Shown here in pieces: positions 1 through 9,259 of a stretch of 22,290 bases of DNA (positions are counted from its first letter, which is position 1; every line of letters begins with the position of its first letter). The notes under the pieces were generated by a model. It was not told the origin of the DNA and made no database searches. It saw only the letters and a list, made by a program, of their open reading frames with translations. The translations under genes and the position numbers were made by a program. This DNA is from Cruorifilaria tuberocauda (Eukaryota; Nematoda; Chromadorea; Rhabditida; Onchocercidae), in contig JABVXU010000757.1 in assembly GCA_013365365.1 (NCBI GenBank), forward strand, positions 1-22,290, in the 5' to 3' direction.

Positions 1-1
1 G

Positions 2-40
<39 letters not shown>

Positions 41-53
41 TTATTGTTGTTGT
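1..53. repeat. (GTT)n microsatellite
   Basis: Thirteen perfect GTT units fill 1-39, followed by an interrupted part to 53. The window opens inside the repeat, so its full length is unknown. Confidence 0.97.
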
Positions 54-1240
54 CATTTCGGTGTTTTCTGTTTTCCTAATTACACTTAAATTTCATATGT
101 TTCTTCGTACAATAACGTATCTTCATTTTCTTGATTTTATTTCAACGAAATGATGTAATTTATTATTGAAATATTTAAGAAAATAAAATGAAAATGAAAG
201 TATTATTTGTATTATTAAATTCTAATGAAAATAGGTCAAACCGTACAACAATTAAATTGTAACTAACAAAGAAATTTTAAGTTAGTCGAAAGTGATTTCA
301 GAAATGATACTCATTGGTTCATCATTGTCGGATTGCTTGAAACCAAATCTGCTTATTAGTAGAATTTAAGACGGAATGAAGAACATTTGCAGAATTCATA
401 CTAATTACCTCATCAGTAGGTTACACTTATCATTCTGTCCCTCAGCATTAACTGATAGTGATAGTTGGATAAAACTAGTAGACGAAAATTTTGGATTTTC
501 TAGCGACAGAATTCCCTGATCCAACAAGAAAATTTAGATCCGAAATTGTCCAATGCTCACCTGAATAAAACTAATCGAACTTTGCGAATTGATATTAAAG
601 TATATTACCTTTATTCCATCTACTCTGGGCATTCCTTTAAGGCTTCTTTTCATAACAGACAAGCATTTTACGTAATTTATTTGGGATGCGTCTTAAATCC
701 GTAACTTCAACTGCTTTATTACTCAAATCATACTTTGTTCACTCTGTTTTAACTCTGCCAAATGTTATTTCTTGATCCGACACCATTCACAGTTGAAATT
801 TTTCAAAAGACATAATACTAACTCTTTTTTACTTAATCTATCTCCAAAAATTATCGTACTTTTTGTGGCTACAGCACAAGGCACTGTAATGTAGTATAGG
901 GCATTTCCTTCTTCAACACTAAACATCAGATACTTGATGCTTTCCTATTAACAGCTTTGAAAAAATTAAGAGCATTTTCAGATTGAAATTAGTAACTGTA
1001 AGTGAATAAATGAATCTAAGTAATACTATTAGCACCGAAATGTTCTGCCAGCTGCAAACTCTCTAATGAAATATTCAAACTTTCCATTTCTTTTAATCAA
1101 TAATATGAAATTTGAAACTTCAAAAAAAATCTCTTTTATTTGCCAATTAGATCAATGAAAGTGAGATTAAAATCAAACAGAAACAAGTGTCATATTTCCC
1201 CATCGGAATAAGAATTCGCAGATGAAAAAATGTAAATTCA
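54..1240. other. Gene-free stretch downstream of the GDE1-like gene, with short open frames only
   Basis: Base composition here is milder than in the right-hand part of the window. The minus strand holds several short open frames preceded by AG, the longest being 944-765 (59 residues, no recognisable domain), and others near 1097-1024, 710-610 and 545-480 in different frames. Each ends in a stop, and they cannot be joined into one model with good splice sites. At this composition such lengths are expected by chance. It could be a decayed gene, but I see no proof. Confidence 0.6.
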
Positions 1241-1358
1241 TCTGGATATTTTGAATCTGTTAAACTTTCATGTGGATATTTGAATCTGTTAAACTTTCAT
1301 GTAGATATTTTGAATCTGTTAAACTTTCATGTCGATATTTTGAATCTGTTAAACTTTT
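1241..1358. repeat. 30-bp tandem repeat, four copies
   Basis: Four units begin at 1241, 1271, 1300 and 1330, each containing GATATTTTGAATCTGTTAAA and differing by a few bases and one T deletion (units of 29-30 bp). The array starts about 215 bases past the GDE1-like stop codon. Confidence 0.95.
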
Positions 1359-1551
1359 GGAACGACAATACTACAAGATCCATGCACAATGCTGAAATGT
1401 ACACTTCCTCCTGGATAAAAATCACTATTACCATGAGTTACTCTAATACCTGAGATGAAAAATTATACAACGAATTACATGACAAAACAATTCCTTTCTC
1501 AGAAAATCTACAATATAATACAAATTTTACGAGCTGATTTGACAACTGTTT

Positions 1552-1557
1552 TTTATA
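1552..1557 (-). terminator. Possible poly(A) signal TATAAA of the GDE1-like gene
   Basis: TATAAA, a known weaker variant of AATAAA, lies 18 bases past the stop codon on the minus strand. The nearest canonical AATAAA found is at 1140-1135, about 435 bases past the stop. Either could be used, and the very short 3' UTR implied by the first is unusual. Confidence 0.25.
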
Positions 1558-1574
1558 AAATGTCGTAGAACAAC

Positions 1575-4056
1575 TCAATTTTTCATTTCATCCTTGTTCT
1601 GCATTTCCATTCGTATAGTTTTTAGATCTTTGTATAGGTGAGGTAGATCTGTTAGAAAAGGGACCTGAAACTGACTTTTCTAGAACTACTAATGCAATTT
1701 TGGAATTTTAAAGATAAAGTAGAACGAACGAGATCTCTTGGGTACTACGTGATGAAATTAAGACTGATGAACAGGATAAACAGAAATGAAGAAATGTATA
1801 CTTGCAATGTATCAACCAAATAAAGCATTTGACGCGGATCGTTAACCGTCCATGCAACCACCTGGATATCCAGTTCCTTCATCCTACTTACCAGTCCACT
1901 ATAATTGTAGGGATTTCTATTCTTTTGAAATACTTGAAAAAACTCCATTCGAAAGAGAAATCTTGACAACAAGTATCATAATATGAAAAAATTCAAAATC
2001 TAGATGAAACGTAGCTAATTTAACATTCGGTAACTATACCTAGATATTTCTTTCTCATACAGAAGTAGCATTTCAACTCCAAGGAACTGTGGTAGAAAAC
2101 TGTCCAATAATTTCATGCTGATGTAATCTAACAGTAATGCCAAAAAGTGCTTCAATCCTGAGAATCGTGGAATACAACATTCCAAATCTTTATACGTCGC
2201 AAAATATGGACGCCATGTGACACCTAAATGCACTCTGTGGAAGATACTATTAAACAATTAAGATTCGATGAGAAATGCAAGCTTAAATGACAGCATAACT
2301 ATAAGCTATGTTCTTGCTCACTTCATCATCATAATGAGGCATAGCAAACCCATGCTTTTCTATAAGTTCCTACAAAAGTAACATCCTTTCAAACTAATTA
2401 GACTGATAAAAAACTAACCAGTTAGTATATTGGGGTCAATTTTTTTGATAGCATATGGAACCCAAGGGAAAAATGAAGAAACGATCACATCGTCATACAG
2501 ATTGTTAGATGATATTATAGATGCTACTTGGGAAACCATCTGAAACTGATAGTTTATATGAAGATCTTCTGCCAGTTTTTAAAATATTACACATACAATA
2601 AGTTAATGAATATTAACCACAAAATTAGTATGATCGACCTATGAAAGATTGCTAAGTGTAACGCTTTACGCCAAAAGACTACTAAATTCCAACAAGCAAG
2701 TTACCTCAAAACTGCTATCTTTCACATCGAATAGCATTTTTAGGTTGTTATCCCGGCAATATTTCACAGTAGCTTCAAGAGTTGGTATATGATAAATTTT
2801 CGAAGCCGTTTGGTTATCCAATGTACTGCAAAAAAATATGCCTAAAGGAGGTGTCAGAAGGAAAAAATCCAATCGCCCACCAAGTGCTATGACAAGAAAT
2901 ATCAAAGGAGTTTTGTGCGCAGGACAATGATAACTTCTATGCCAGCTAAAATCCGACAGGAATATCCCGTAAGCAATGCCACTTACTATCAGTACAATAT
3001 CTTCCGTAAATATAGCACTTAAACATCGAGTACGACTGTGCCCACCAACAGCAAAACCAGTCTACTTGCTTGTTGAACTGACAGTGTTGGGAATGATTTC
3101 TTAACTGACTTTCTAAATTATTTCAAATTAATATTTTCGTTCCATGTTAATATACAAATTAGTCGTGAAAAGCATTCATTAATATCTAGAAGCAAAACAA
3201 CGCGCGACTATCTTTTGCAACAAAACAAATAAAACCTTAAAATCCATGAAAATCTCGACGATAGAGAATACAAACACATACTTACCCCGATGAATGAAAT
3301 GTTTTCCCAGCATTTTTGTTTTTTAATTCTTCGAGAGTAAAGGAAGCAATTAGTCCCGGTTCACCACATGTTCTCATCAGATCATCATCATGCATAATCA
3401 CTATGATACCATTCTTGGTTAATGTTAAATCAAATTCTACCAAGTCCATACCTGATAACTTTGCCTGCAATATTTATTAGAAAACTGGTGAAAATAAAAA
3501 TAGAAATGTAACAAAACTATTGGGTAAGAACAAAATCAAATGGTTAAACCTTCTCAAAAGATTCAATAGTATTTTCAGGAGCAGCTTTTGGTGCACCTCG
3601 ATGTCCACCAACACGAAAATTTTTAAAGAATCTGCTGGCCTGAAAAAAAGATGCCATTTTGCACGGCAACTCATCATAATGTCTTAGAACAATAAAAAAA
3701 AAGTAAACAGTACTAATCCAAAACGTACTAAAGTAAAGAATTTATTTCTAATAACCTGAATAATTCTTGAACTAATTTAGTGAGATATATCAATTCGATG
3801 AATAAAGTATAAAACTTGAAAAAATTATTTTATTCTTTGCGTTACGTTAATTTTAACATTCCAAAATATATCATCAGCAACATACGGCAGGAATATTAGG
3901 TGGAAGACCGAAAAAATGTCGTAATATTTGAGCCATCAGAGGTACAATAATCAACAGTAAGGAAATTCTGAAGAATAGTCTTAACGATGGTACCATAACC
4001 ATTATTACACCAACAATAATTACAAATATACACGAAACATAGTACTTAACATCCAT
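1575..4056 (-). CDS. GDE1-like glycerophosphodiester phosphodiesterase, 8 exons, 371 aa
   Basis: Membrane-anchored GDPD enzyme. The family hydrolyses glycerophosphodiesters (mammalian GDE1: glycerophosphoinositol and glycerophospho-N-acylethanolamines) to glycerol-3-phosphate and an alcohol. Exons read on the minus strand: 4056-3886, 3639-3550, 3464-3286, 2825-2705, 2539-2419, 2223-2040, 1961-1802, 1664-1575. All introns are GT..AG, phases 0,0,2,0,1,2,0, and the junctions stay in frame for 1116 nt including the TGA stop. Residues 4-45 are strongly hydrophobic (membrane anchor). The GDPD domain starts near residue 67: GGHRGAP (H70, R71), PENT (78-81), EFDLTLT (E97, D99), MHDD (H112, D113), HIPTLEA (159-165), FDVK (D180, K182), TWRP (230-233), a hydrophobic stretch near 250-285 as in GDE1, and VVAWTVND (323-330). 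Possible N-glycosylation sites are N151 and N308. Human GDE1 has 331 residues; the extra length lies mostly in residues 290-304, which an in-frame acceptor at 1916 would remove (356 aa). The start is the first ATG that opens this frame. Exon ends are inferred from consensus and homology, not from RNA. Confidence 0.93.
2322..2369 (-). other. Possible cassette (poison) exon inside intron 5
   Basis: Intron 5 of the GDE1-like gene (2418-2224) contains ACTTTTGTAG before 2369 and GAA/GTGAGC after 2322, bounding 48 bases. Read in the frame set by exon 5 (phase 1) it hits TGA after 12 further codons, so inclusion would truncate the enzyme after about residue 240. In phase 0 it is open (ELIEKHGFAMPHYDDE), but that frame cannot be reached from exon 5. 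Mammalian GDE1 has nothing here. It is either a regulated poison exon or a chance pseudo-exon. Confidence 0.35.
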
Positions 4057-4063
4057 ACGTCAT
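4046..4063 (-). other. Short upstream ORF overlapping the GDE1-like start
   Basis: An ATG at 4063-4061 lies within the 15-base leader, seven bases before the main ATG and out of frame with it. It encodes five residues (MTYGC) before TAA at 4048-4046, so it overlaps the main start. It would lower translation of the main frame if recognised. With so short a leader, scanning ribosomes may pass it. Confidence 0.4.
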
Positions 4064-4071
4064 AGATAACC

Positions 4072-4078
4072 CTGAAAA
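4072..4078 (-). promoter_or_regulatory. Splice acceptor TTTTCAG just 5' of the start codon
   Basis: On the minus strand TTTTCAG ends at 4072, so the mature leader would begin at 4071, 15 bases before the ATG at 4056. This matches the nematode SL trans-splice acceptor consensus and spacing. It could also be the 3' end of a cis 5' UTR intron, since a possible donor (AAG/GTTTTT) sits at 4274/4273, which would make a 202-base intron. The sequence alone does not decide between them. Confidence 0.6.
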
Positions 4079-4118
4079 CATATTATATTCAAACTTATCA
4101 CATTTTACCATTTCCCTC

Positions 4119-4165
4119 AAATGAAATCAACTTTTTTCCGACTCGGGAAAAAGTTGATTTCATTT
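4119..4165. repeat. Hairpin-forming inverted repeat upstream of the GDE1-like gene
   Basis: The left arm 4119-4139 and right arm 4146-4165 are complementary over 20 base pairs with a single-T bulge in the left arm; the loop is the six bases 4140-4145. It lies 41 bases upstream of the acceptor at 4072-4078, so it would be transcribed as part of the outron or 5' UTR intron. It may be a small remnant of a foldback element. Confidence 0.75.
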
Positions 4166-4273
4166 TTTCCCGTATCATTGGTGAAATACAGTTAACAATA
4201 ATGATAGATAATGGCAAAATTCGGTCTCAATGTCAACTCGAGATCGAGAATCGAAACTCAAAAATAAAAAAAC

Positions 4274-4416
4274 CTTAACAGCCAGTGCAAACGATCCAGA
4301 ACGGAATCCAAATCCCTCTATGTTGCACTGATGGATTTTGTGTTTTATTTAAATAGGAGCGATATGCAATTATTGTCGCACTATTTCTTGCGTTTCACGC
4401 ACGCTTGATCACGCAA
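4274..4416 (-). promoter_or_regulatory. Possible promoter of the GDE1-like gene
   Basis: The palindrome TATTTAAATA at 4346-4355 could act as a TATA-like element. Thirty to forty bases beyond it on the minus strand lies a region with more balanced composition (4274-4320), ending in a donor-like AAG/GTTTTT. Upstream at 4388-4416 are three GCGTG motifs on the minus strand, enclosed by TTGCGT/ACGCAA. This clustering of CpG in otherwise CpG-poor DNA suggests a regulatory region, but no start site can be seen directly. Confidence 0.25.
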
Positions 4417-4914
4417 CTTTCATTTCAGTTGTTTTAGATAACAAAAAATTTGACTGTCTTACACTTCGCAATTTTAATTGGATAATCATAGATTTGAAAA
4501 GATTTAAAATAACTTCTAAAATATGCTTAATACGTGATATACGTAACATTTTGTTATACAATTGAAAACTGAATTGCTAATTAGCTAATAATATTTTTTT
4601 TTCTTTTGCTTATTAAAGTATATTGGAAAGTATTGAATTTCACTTTCTTTTCGACATCAACATTTTTACAAACATTTTCACTTTTCGTCATAAACATTTC
4701 AATTTGCACACTCAATTTAACATATTATTAAAAATCAAAATATCATTAGTGTAAATAAAATGAATACGCTACGAAATTACCTATTCATAACATCTCAATA
4801 ATAATTAGTAATTACTAATGATAGAAATGATAATTTTCGGAGAAAAATGTAAAATTACAACTTTCTTATTTCGTTCAAACTATCATGAAAAAATTTTTTA
4901 ACTTTCTCCTAATT
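4417..4914. other. AT-rich intergenic DNA, no gene seen
   Basis: No open frame of note, no RNA gene and no clear repeat. It joins the possible promoter region to the start of the simple-sequence-rich part of the window. Confidence 0.7.
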
Positions 4915-5122
4915 TTATTTACCATTTACTATTATTTATCATTATTATTACTTTATTATTATTACTAATACGTTATAATTATTACCGTTATCACTTATTA
5001 TTATTTGTTATTTTTATTTATCATTATTATTAGTATTACCGTTATTATTATTATTATTATCGTTATTGCTGCTATTATTATTTTTGTCATTATCATTACT
5101 ATCATTATTATTATCATTATAT
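4915..5122. repeat. Degenerate ATT/ATC trinucleotide tract
   Basis: Long runs of TAT and ATT triplets interrupted by ATC and GTT. No fixed longer unit is visible. Confidence 0.85.
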
Positions 5123-5190
5123 CATTTATCATTAATCATTTATTACTATTGTAATAGTAATTGATGAAAATTTTCAATGATTAATAAATG
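5123..5190. repeat. Nested inverted repeats
   Basis: The outer arms 5123-5140 and 5176-5190 pair except for a three-base insertion on the left. Inside them are a perfect 9-bp pair (5142-5150 with 5153-5161, two-base centre) and the 12-bp palindrome TGAAAATTTTCA at 5165-5176. This could extrude as a cruciform, although AT-rich DNA forms such structures readily by chance. Confidence 0.6.
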
Positions 5191-6327
5191 TGCAATGAAA
5201 TTTATTAAAGATTTGCAATAGTTTCTTATCATAAAAAAAAAAAAATTGAAATATCAACAGTACGATAGAAATTGACGATTTCAGTCTTTCGATATTTTAG
5301 GAAAAGGAAGACTAGAAGATTTTGAAAAAAGTTGAAAATATTTTTAAGGGAATTAAATTCGTGCCATTTTCTTGTTTGGCATAATGGAATCATCTTCTTC
5401 TTCTTCCACTGACAAAAAATTTTTCATTTTTTTTTGCCTTTCTCGACTGGTTTATTTTTTGCTTTTTTTTTTCTTTCCTTTTATTTTTCTTGTTTTATTC
5501 CTTAACAAATTACTACTACTACTACTACTGCTATTACTACCACAAATCAGTAATTAATGAATCGAATCCGTAAAAATATTACTTTGTACGGAATATTACA
5601 GTTAGAAAAATTAGTATAATTAAAACAAATAGGAAGAATGATCATTAAAAATCGTAATTAATGAATCAGATCCGTAAAAATACTAAGGATAGAAAAATTA
5701 GTTTTAAATAGAGGTTAAAAAAGAGAGAGAGAGAGAGAAATAGAAATGATGAAAAAGTGAATGAAAAAGAGAAACGAATAGTTAAAAAACAGAAAAAAGG
5801 AGAATACGGTATTTCATTTTTCAACTTTGTTTTTTTCTTTTTCTTAAAAAAGAAAATATAAAATTATCAAGATTTATTATATACATAACTAGTTATCAAA
5901 GAGAAGCAAAAAAAAAATTTTATCGCTAAAAATTGAATTGATTAAAATTTAGGGTTGGATAAAAATTTGTGCATACTGTAGAATTTTCTCATACAGTAAT
6001 TCTTGTTTCAAATATATTTTTATTTTAGCAAATTATATTTTGCTAAGAAATTTATCATTTATCATTCTAATTAAAAATTTTCATCCTTATCACAAACTAC
6101 TGATAATACAAATTTTAATATTTTACCAAAAATTTCTATTTCTTATTTATGCTTCAATCAGGGAAGAACAGTAATCGAATAATTTTTCAAAATTGATATA
6201 ATTATTAGGATGCAATATTATTATCTTATATTATTTCCTACCTAATAAAATCCTGTATATAATCTGTATTGTGAAATTTATTTCTTTTTTTTTTTTTGAT
6301 TAGGAATGATTTTTTTTTTCTTAGGTT
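5191..6327. other. AT-rich stretch with small microsatellites and a diverged duplication
   Basis: Contains (TTC)n at 5390-5407, (TAC)n at 5511-5529 and (AG)n at 5722-5738. A 28-base element containing AATTAATGAATC and ATCCGTAAAAAT occurs at 5550-5578 and again at 5654-5681, and each copy is followed about 25 bases later or less by a related TAGAAAAATTAGT. The open frame at 5372-5557 is made of T-runs and TTC/TAC repeats and is not supported as coding. Confidence 0.65.
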
Positions 6328-6415
6328 TAACAGTACTAGATATAATATCACCTAGTACTGTTACCATCTAGTACTGTACCAGTACTGTTACCAAATTACC
6401 AGATATAATATCATG
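6328..6415. repeat. Cluster of inverted and direct repeats built on CAGTACTAG
   Basis: A perfect 12-bp inverted repeat, TAACAGTACTAG at 6328-6339 and its complement at 6352-6363, encloses a 12-base loop. Two further relatives of the arm follow (6368-6377 and 6380-6390), and AGATATAATATCA from the loop recurs at 6401-6413. Confidence 0.85.
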
Positions 6416-7671
6416 AAAATTATAGCGTAATATATTTGATATAAATTATTGGATGATAAAATTAACATATGATTAATATTTGATTTGATAATTGCAGGAT
6501 TGAATGATGATAATTGGAGTGTGAGGTGAAAGGTTATCAGTGATAGGTTTATACAGTGATGGATAATATTTGCTATTGATGGATAAAATTTATTGCTGTA
6601 GGGTATGTCGTTTACAATTTTTCAAACAGGCGGAATTTAATCTGTGCTGTAGTGGGCATTTGCTCTCCTTATCATTGGCATCATTCTCCTTCTTCTCAAT
6701 TTCATATCATTACGCACCAGTGATTAAAAAGATATTAAAAGATTCGTGTCGTTATCATCATTTAATATCATTTCAATATTTTGTATAAAAATTTTGTATT
6801 TATTAAAAGGAAGAGAAAAAAAGATAAAATTTGAAAAATCAATCAATGAAAATGCATTCGAATATTTTAGTAGCATATAAATAAATATGAGAAATGAGAA
6901 GAAAATAATCAGTGATAAGATAAGAAAGATATGATCATAAATTTTTAAACCAATGAAATTACTAATTTAATCAATTTTAATTTAATTTTAAAAATGAAAT
7001 TTGAAATAATCATATTTTACTGAATAGATAAACTTTGGATAAGTTTGTTTTAAACGATTAAAATCAAACATGCATACAATTTGTTAAATCTGATAAAAGA
7101 TACTTTTTCCAAGGAAAAGAAAAAACAACGAAAGAAAAGAATTCTAAAATGAAGTTACGATAAAATTTATTAGAACATAATAATATTATCAATTGTTTAC
7201 ACGCTTAATGATAATTTTAAATAATAACAGATAGAATTACTTGTTGTTAACTAATAATTATCACTACTATCAGTAAATTTACCTCTTTGTTAGTTTAATT
7301 CTTAATGTATCATTTAATTTAACAAACATTTAACGAATTTCAATAGATATAATTTATTATTAAATTATTGCTTACGAATAAATTAAAAAAAAGATCTTTT
7401 TTAAAAAAAAAAAAATTCTTTTTTTTCAACACTTTAAATTCCTCCATCATTTATTTCGTATATTTTCCAACCTTTTTCAACCTTATCTTACACATTTACC
7501 GGTTGATTACTTTTCCCATAGTATAGTTGATTCCCCGAAATATTTGGTAAATTATTATGATGAAGAGTTGAAAAATCGGGTAGGAAGTTTATTAAATCAG
7601 TGTGAGCAATACGAAGCTATTTTTATTTAATATTTGAAGAATTAAAGAGAAATAGTTTTGGTCGACGAAAT
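6416..7671. other. AT-rich stretch, no supported gene
   Basis: Composition is richer in G+C at 6480-6727. There a short plus-strand frame, 6653-6727, begins right after an acceptor-like TGCTGTAG and encodes a hydrophobic helix followed by a stop; no partner exons are visible. The rest is A- and T-runs, for example 7384-7435. Confidence 0.55.
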
Positions 7672-7740
7672 AACACTCTCCCCCGCTGCCTGCATCCCGC
7701 GTTTACCCCCGCTCTCCGCCCCGCGTTTACTCATCACCGT
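7672..7740. other. C-rich, CpG-rich island
   Basis: Four C runs (7680-7684, 7696-7698, 7706-7710, 7719-7722) sit in about 50 bases inside very AT-rich DNA, and CCCGCGTTTAC occurs twice (7696-7706 and 7720-7730). On the minus strand the runs read as G tracts of 4, 5, 3 and 5 with spacers of 8, 7 and 11, so a long-loop G-quadruplex is possible. It is not part of any visible reading frame. Confidence 0.8.
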
Positions 7741-8468
7741 ATCATTAACATCTTTCTATCTCTTCTAAAATTATATAAATTTTCAAATGGAAATATTAAT
7801 TTCAATCATCAATTAATCTGTTACATGACTAATAATAAATATATTAGCAATTAGTAATTTTTTTTATAGGTTAATTTTATTATCAATTAGATAGATGAAA
7901 TTTTAATAATTCACTTTTAACTTTTTATTATATTAATAAATTGAAAAATTTATTTAGAAAGAAAATAAAAGCTAAATTTCTTCAAAAAAAAAAAACAGTA
8001 ATAAGTATGTAGAAGTTATAAACTTTCTTGCTTTTTCTCTCATTTACATTTTCTTTTTTCAACATTTTACCGGGAAAAAGAACGGAAAAAAGTTTTATAC
8101 TTGCTCGTTTCAACAAAAGATATTAAGTATTAATTTTCTAACTGTGATAGCTTGAAATTAGTAAAGAAAAAAAAAACAAATGAAAAAATTTTTTGGCTTC
8201 AATTTTTTTCTTCTTCTTCTTCTAACTCGTAATTCCTTGAATGCTTTTTCCTTGCTTTTCCTGGATCATTGTTCAAATCAATCAATCCATGTTTTTTTTT
8301 TTTTCGTTCCGGAATAATTTATCTAATGAATATTTTCATTAGAAGGAGAGGAGAAAAAAAAAGAGGAAAGTTTTTCTTCGTCGTTTTTTTTCATTTTTTT
8401 TTTCTGTGCTTTAAAAGTTATAGCTTTTACTGAATTAGAACCCCTTTTAAATTGTATTAATTATTGTG
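7741..8468. other. AT-rich stretch, no gene seen
   Basis: Long A and T runs and a (TTC)n run near 8208-8223. No open frame, RNA gene or ordered repeat found. Confidence 0.7.
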
Positions 8469-8517
8469 TTCGGAAGCAAATGATCCAACTGCAAATTACG
8501 ACATATTTGCTTCCGAA
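8469..8517. repeat. 13-bp perfect inverted repeat
   Basis: TTCGGAAGCAAAT at 8469-8481 is matched by its exact complement at 8505-8517, with a 23-base spacer. The arms are less AT-biased than their surroundings. Confidence 0.85.
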
Positions 8518-8949
8518 AAATTTTCTTTCAAAAGTAAACAAAAGAATGAAATAAAAAAAGAAAAAAAAAATCATTTCGATAAGTACCATAAAAATTTCCT
8601 GTTTTCTTATATACGTTCTAAAAAAAAAATAAAAAAAAGAAAAGAAATAAAGAAAGGAAGGAATTTTTGAACTTTTTGAAATTGAGAAAAATTTATAATA
8701 ATTAACAATTAAAATTTCACAGTTACAAAAAAAAAATGAATGAACTAGTAATGAAAATTGATAAAAATGATAATAAAAATAAATTTTTGATAATAAATTG
8801 ATAAAATTAAATTTAATAAAATGATTAATTAATTAATTAATTAATGAAAAAAAAAGTTTATATGAATGATTAAAATTATAATTCATTCGTATATGATATT
8901 AATTCATTTTATTTATTAGATATTTATTTATTTTGTCTTTTGTTTTTTT
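8518..8949. other. AT-rich stretch with (TTAA)n
   Basis: A-rich to 8670 (the open frame here is lysine-rich only because of A runs), then AT-rich with an (ATTA)n tract at 8825-8845. Confidence 0.7.
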
Positions 8950-9180
8950 ATTTCCTCCTCTCTTTCTCTCTTTCTTTTGTCATTTCGTTAAAAGTTAAAG
9001 GTCAACAGCTATAGAATAGTTTAACATCTATGTTTTAAAAAAACCATTCATTTGCCCTCATTCCTCTTTCTCTCTTTTTCTTTTGTTGATTGTTTTTTTT
9101 ATCATTTCACTAAAAGTTAAAGGTCAACAGCTATAGAATTGTTTAACAGCTACGTAAAAAAAAATCATTCATTTATCATC
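8950..9180. repeat. Tandem duplication, period 122 bp
   Basis: Two diverged copies, each a CT-rich lead-in followed by a conserved core (8990-9017 and 9112-9139) and a T/A-rich tail ending in CATTCATTT. The cores share AAAAGTTAAAGGTCAACAGC and CTATAGAAT. The core carries AAAGGTCA, the half-site of nuclear receptors. Confidence 0.9.
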
Positions 9181-9210
9181 ATAGATAAAATTATTTTTTC
9201 TATCCCACAA

Positions 9211-9259
9211 TATCATTATCACTATCATTATCACTATCATTATCATTATCATTATCACT
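9211..9259. repeat. (TATCAT/TATCAC)n microsatellite
   Basis: Hexamer-like alternation of TATCAT and TATCAC over about eight units. Confidence 0.9.

Noticed and set aside
360..420. Minus-strand peptide containing KQIWFQAIRQ, reminiscent of the homeodomain recognition helix
   Set aside because: Only a few residues match, the frame is about 32 codons, and the rest shows no homeodomain features.
3477..3677. Minus-strand frame of 66 residues overlapping exon 2 of the GDE1-like gene
   Set aside because: It is the wrong frame; the frame carrying the HRG and PENT motifs is the true one for this exon.
5372..5557. Plus-strand open frame of 61 residues, rich in F and L
   Set aside because: Made of T runs plus TTC and TAC repeats. 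No domain, no splice context.
8464..8670. Plus-strand lysine-rich frame of 68 residues
   Set aside because: Starts with TTG, overlaps a hairpin, and most residues come from A runs.
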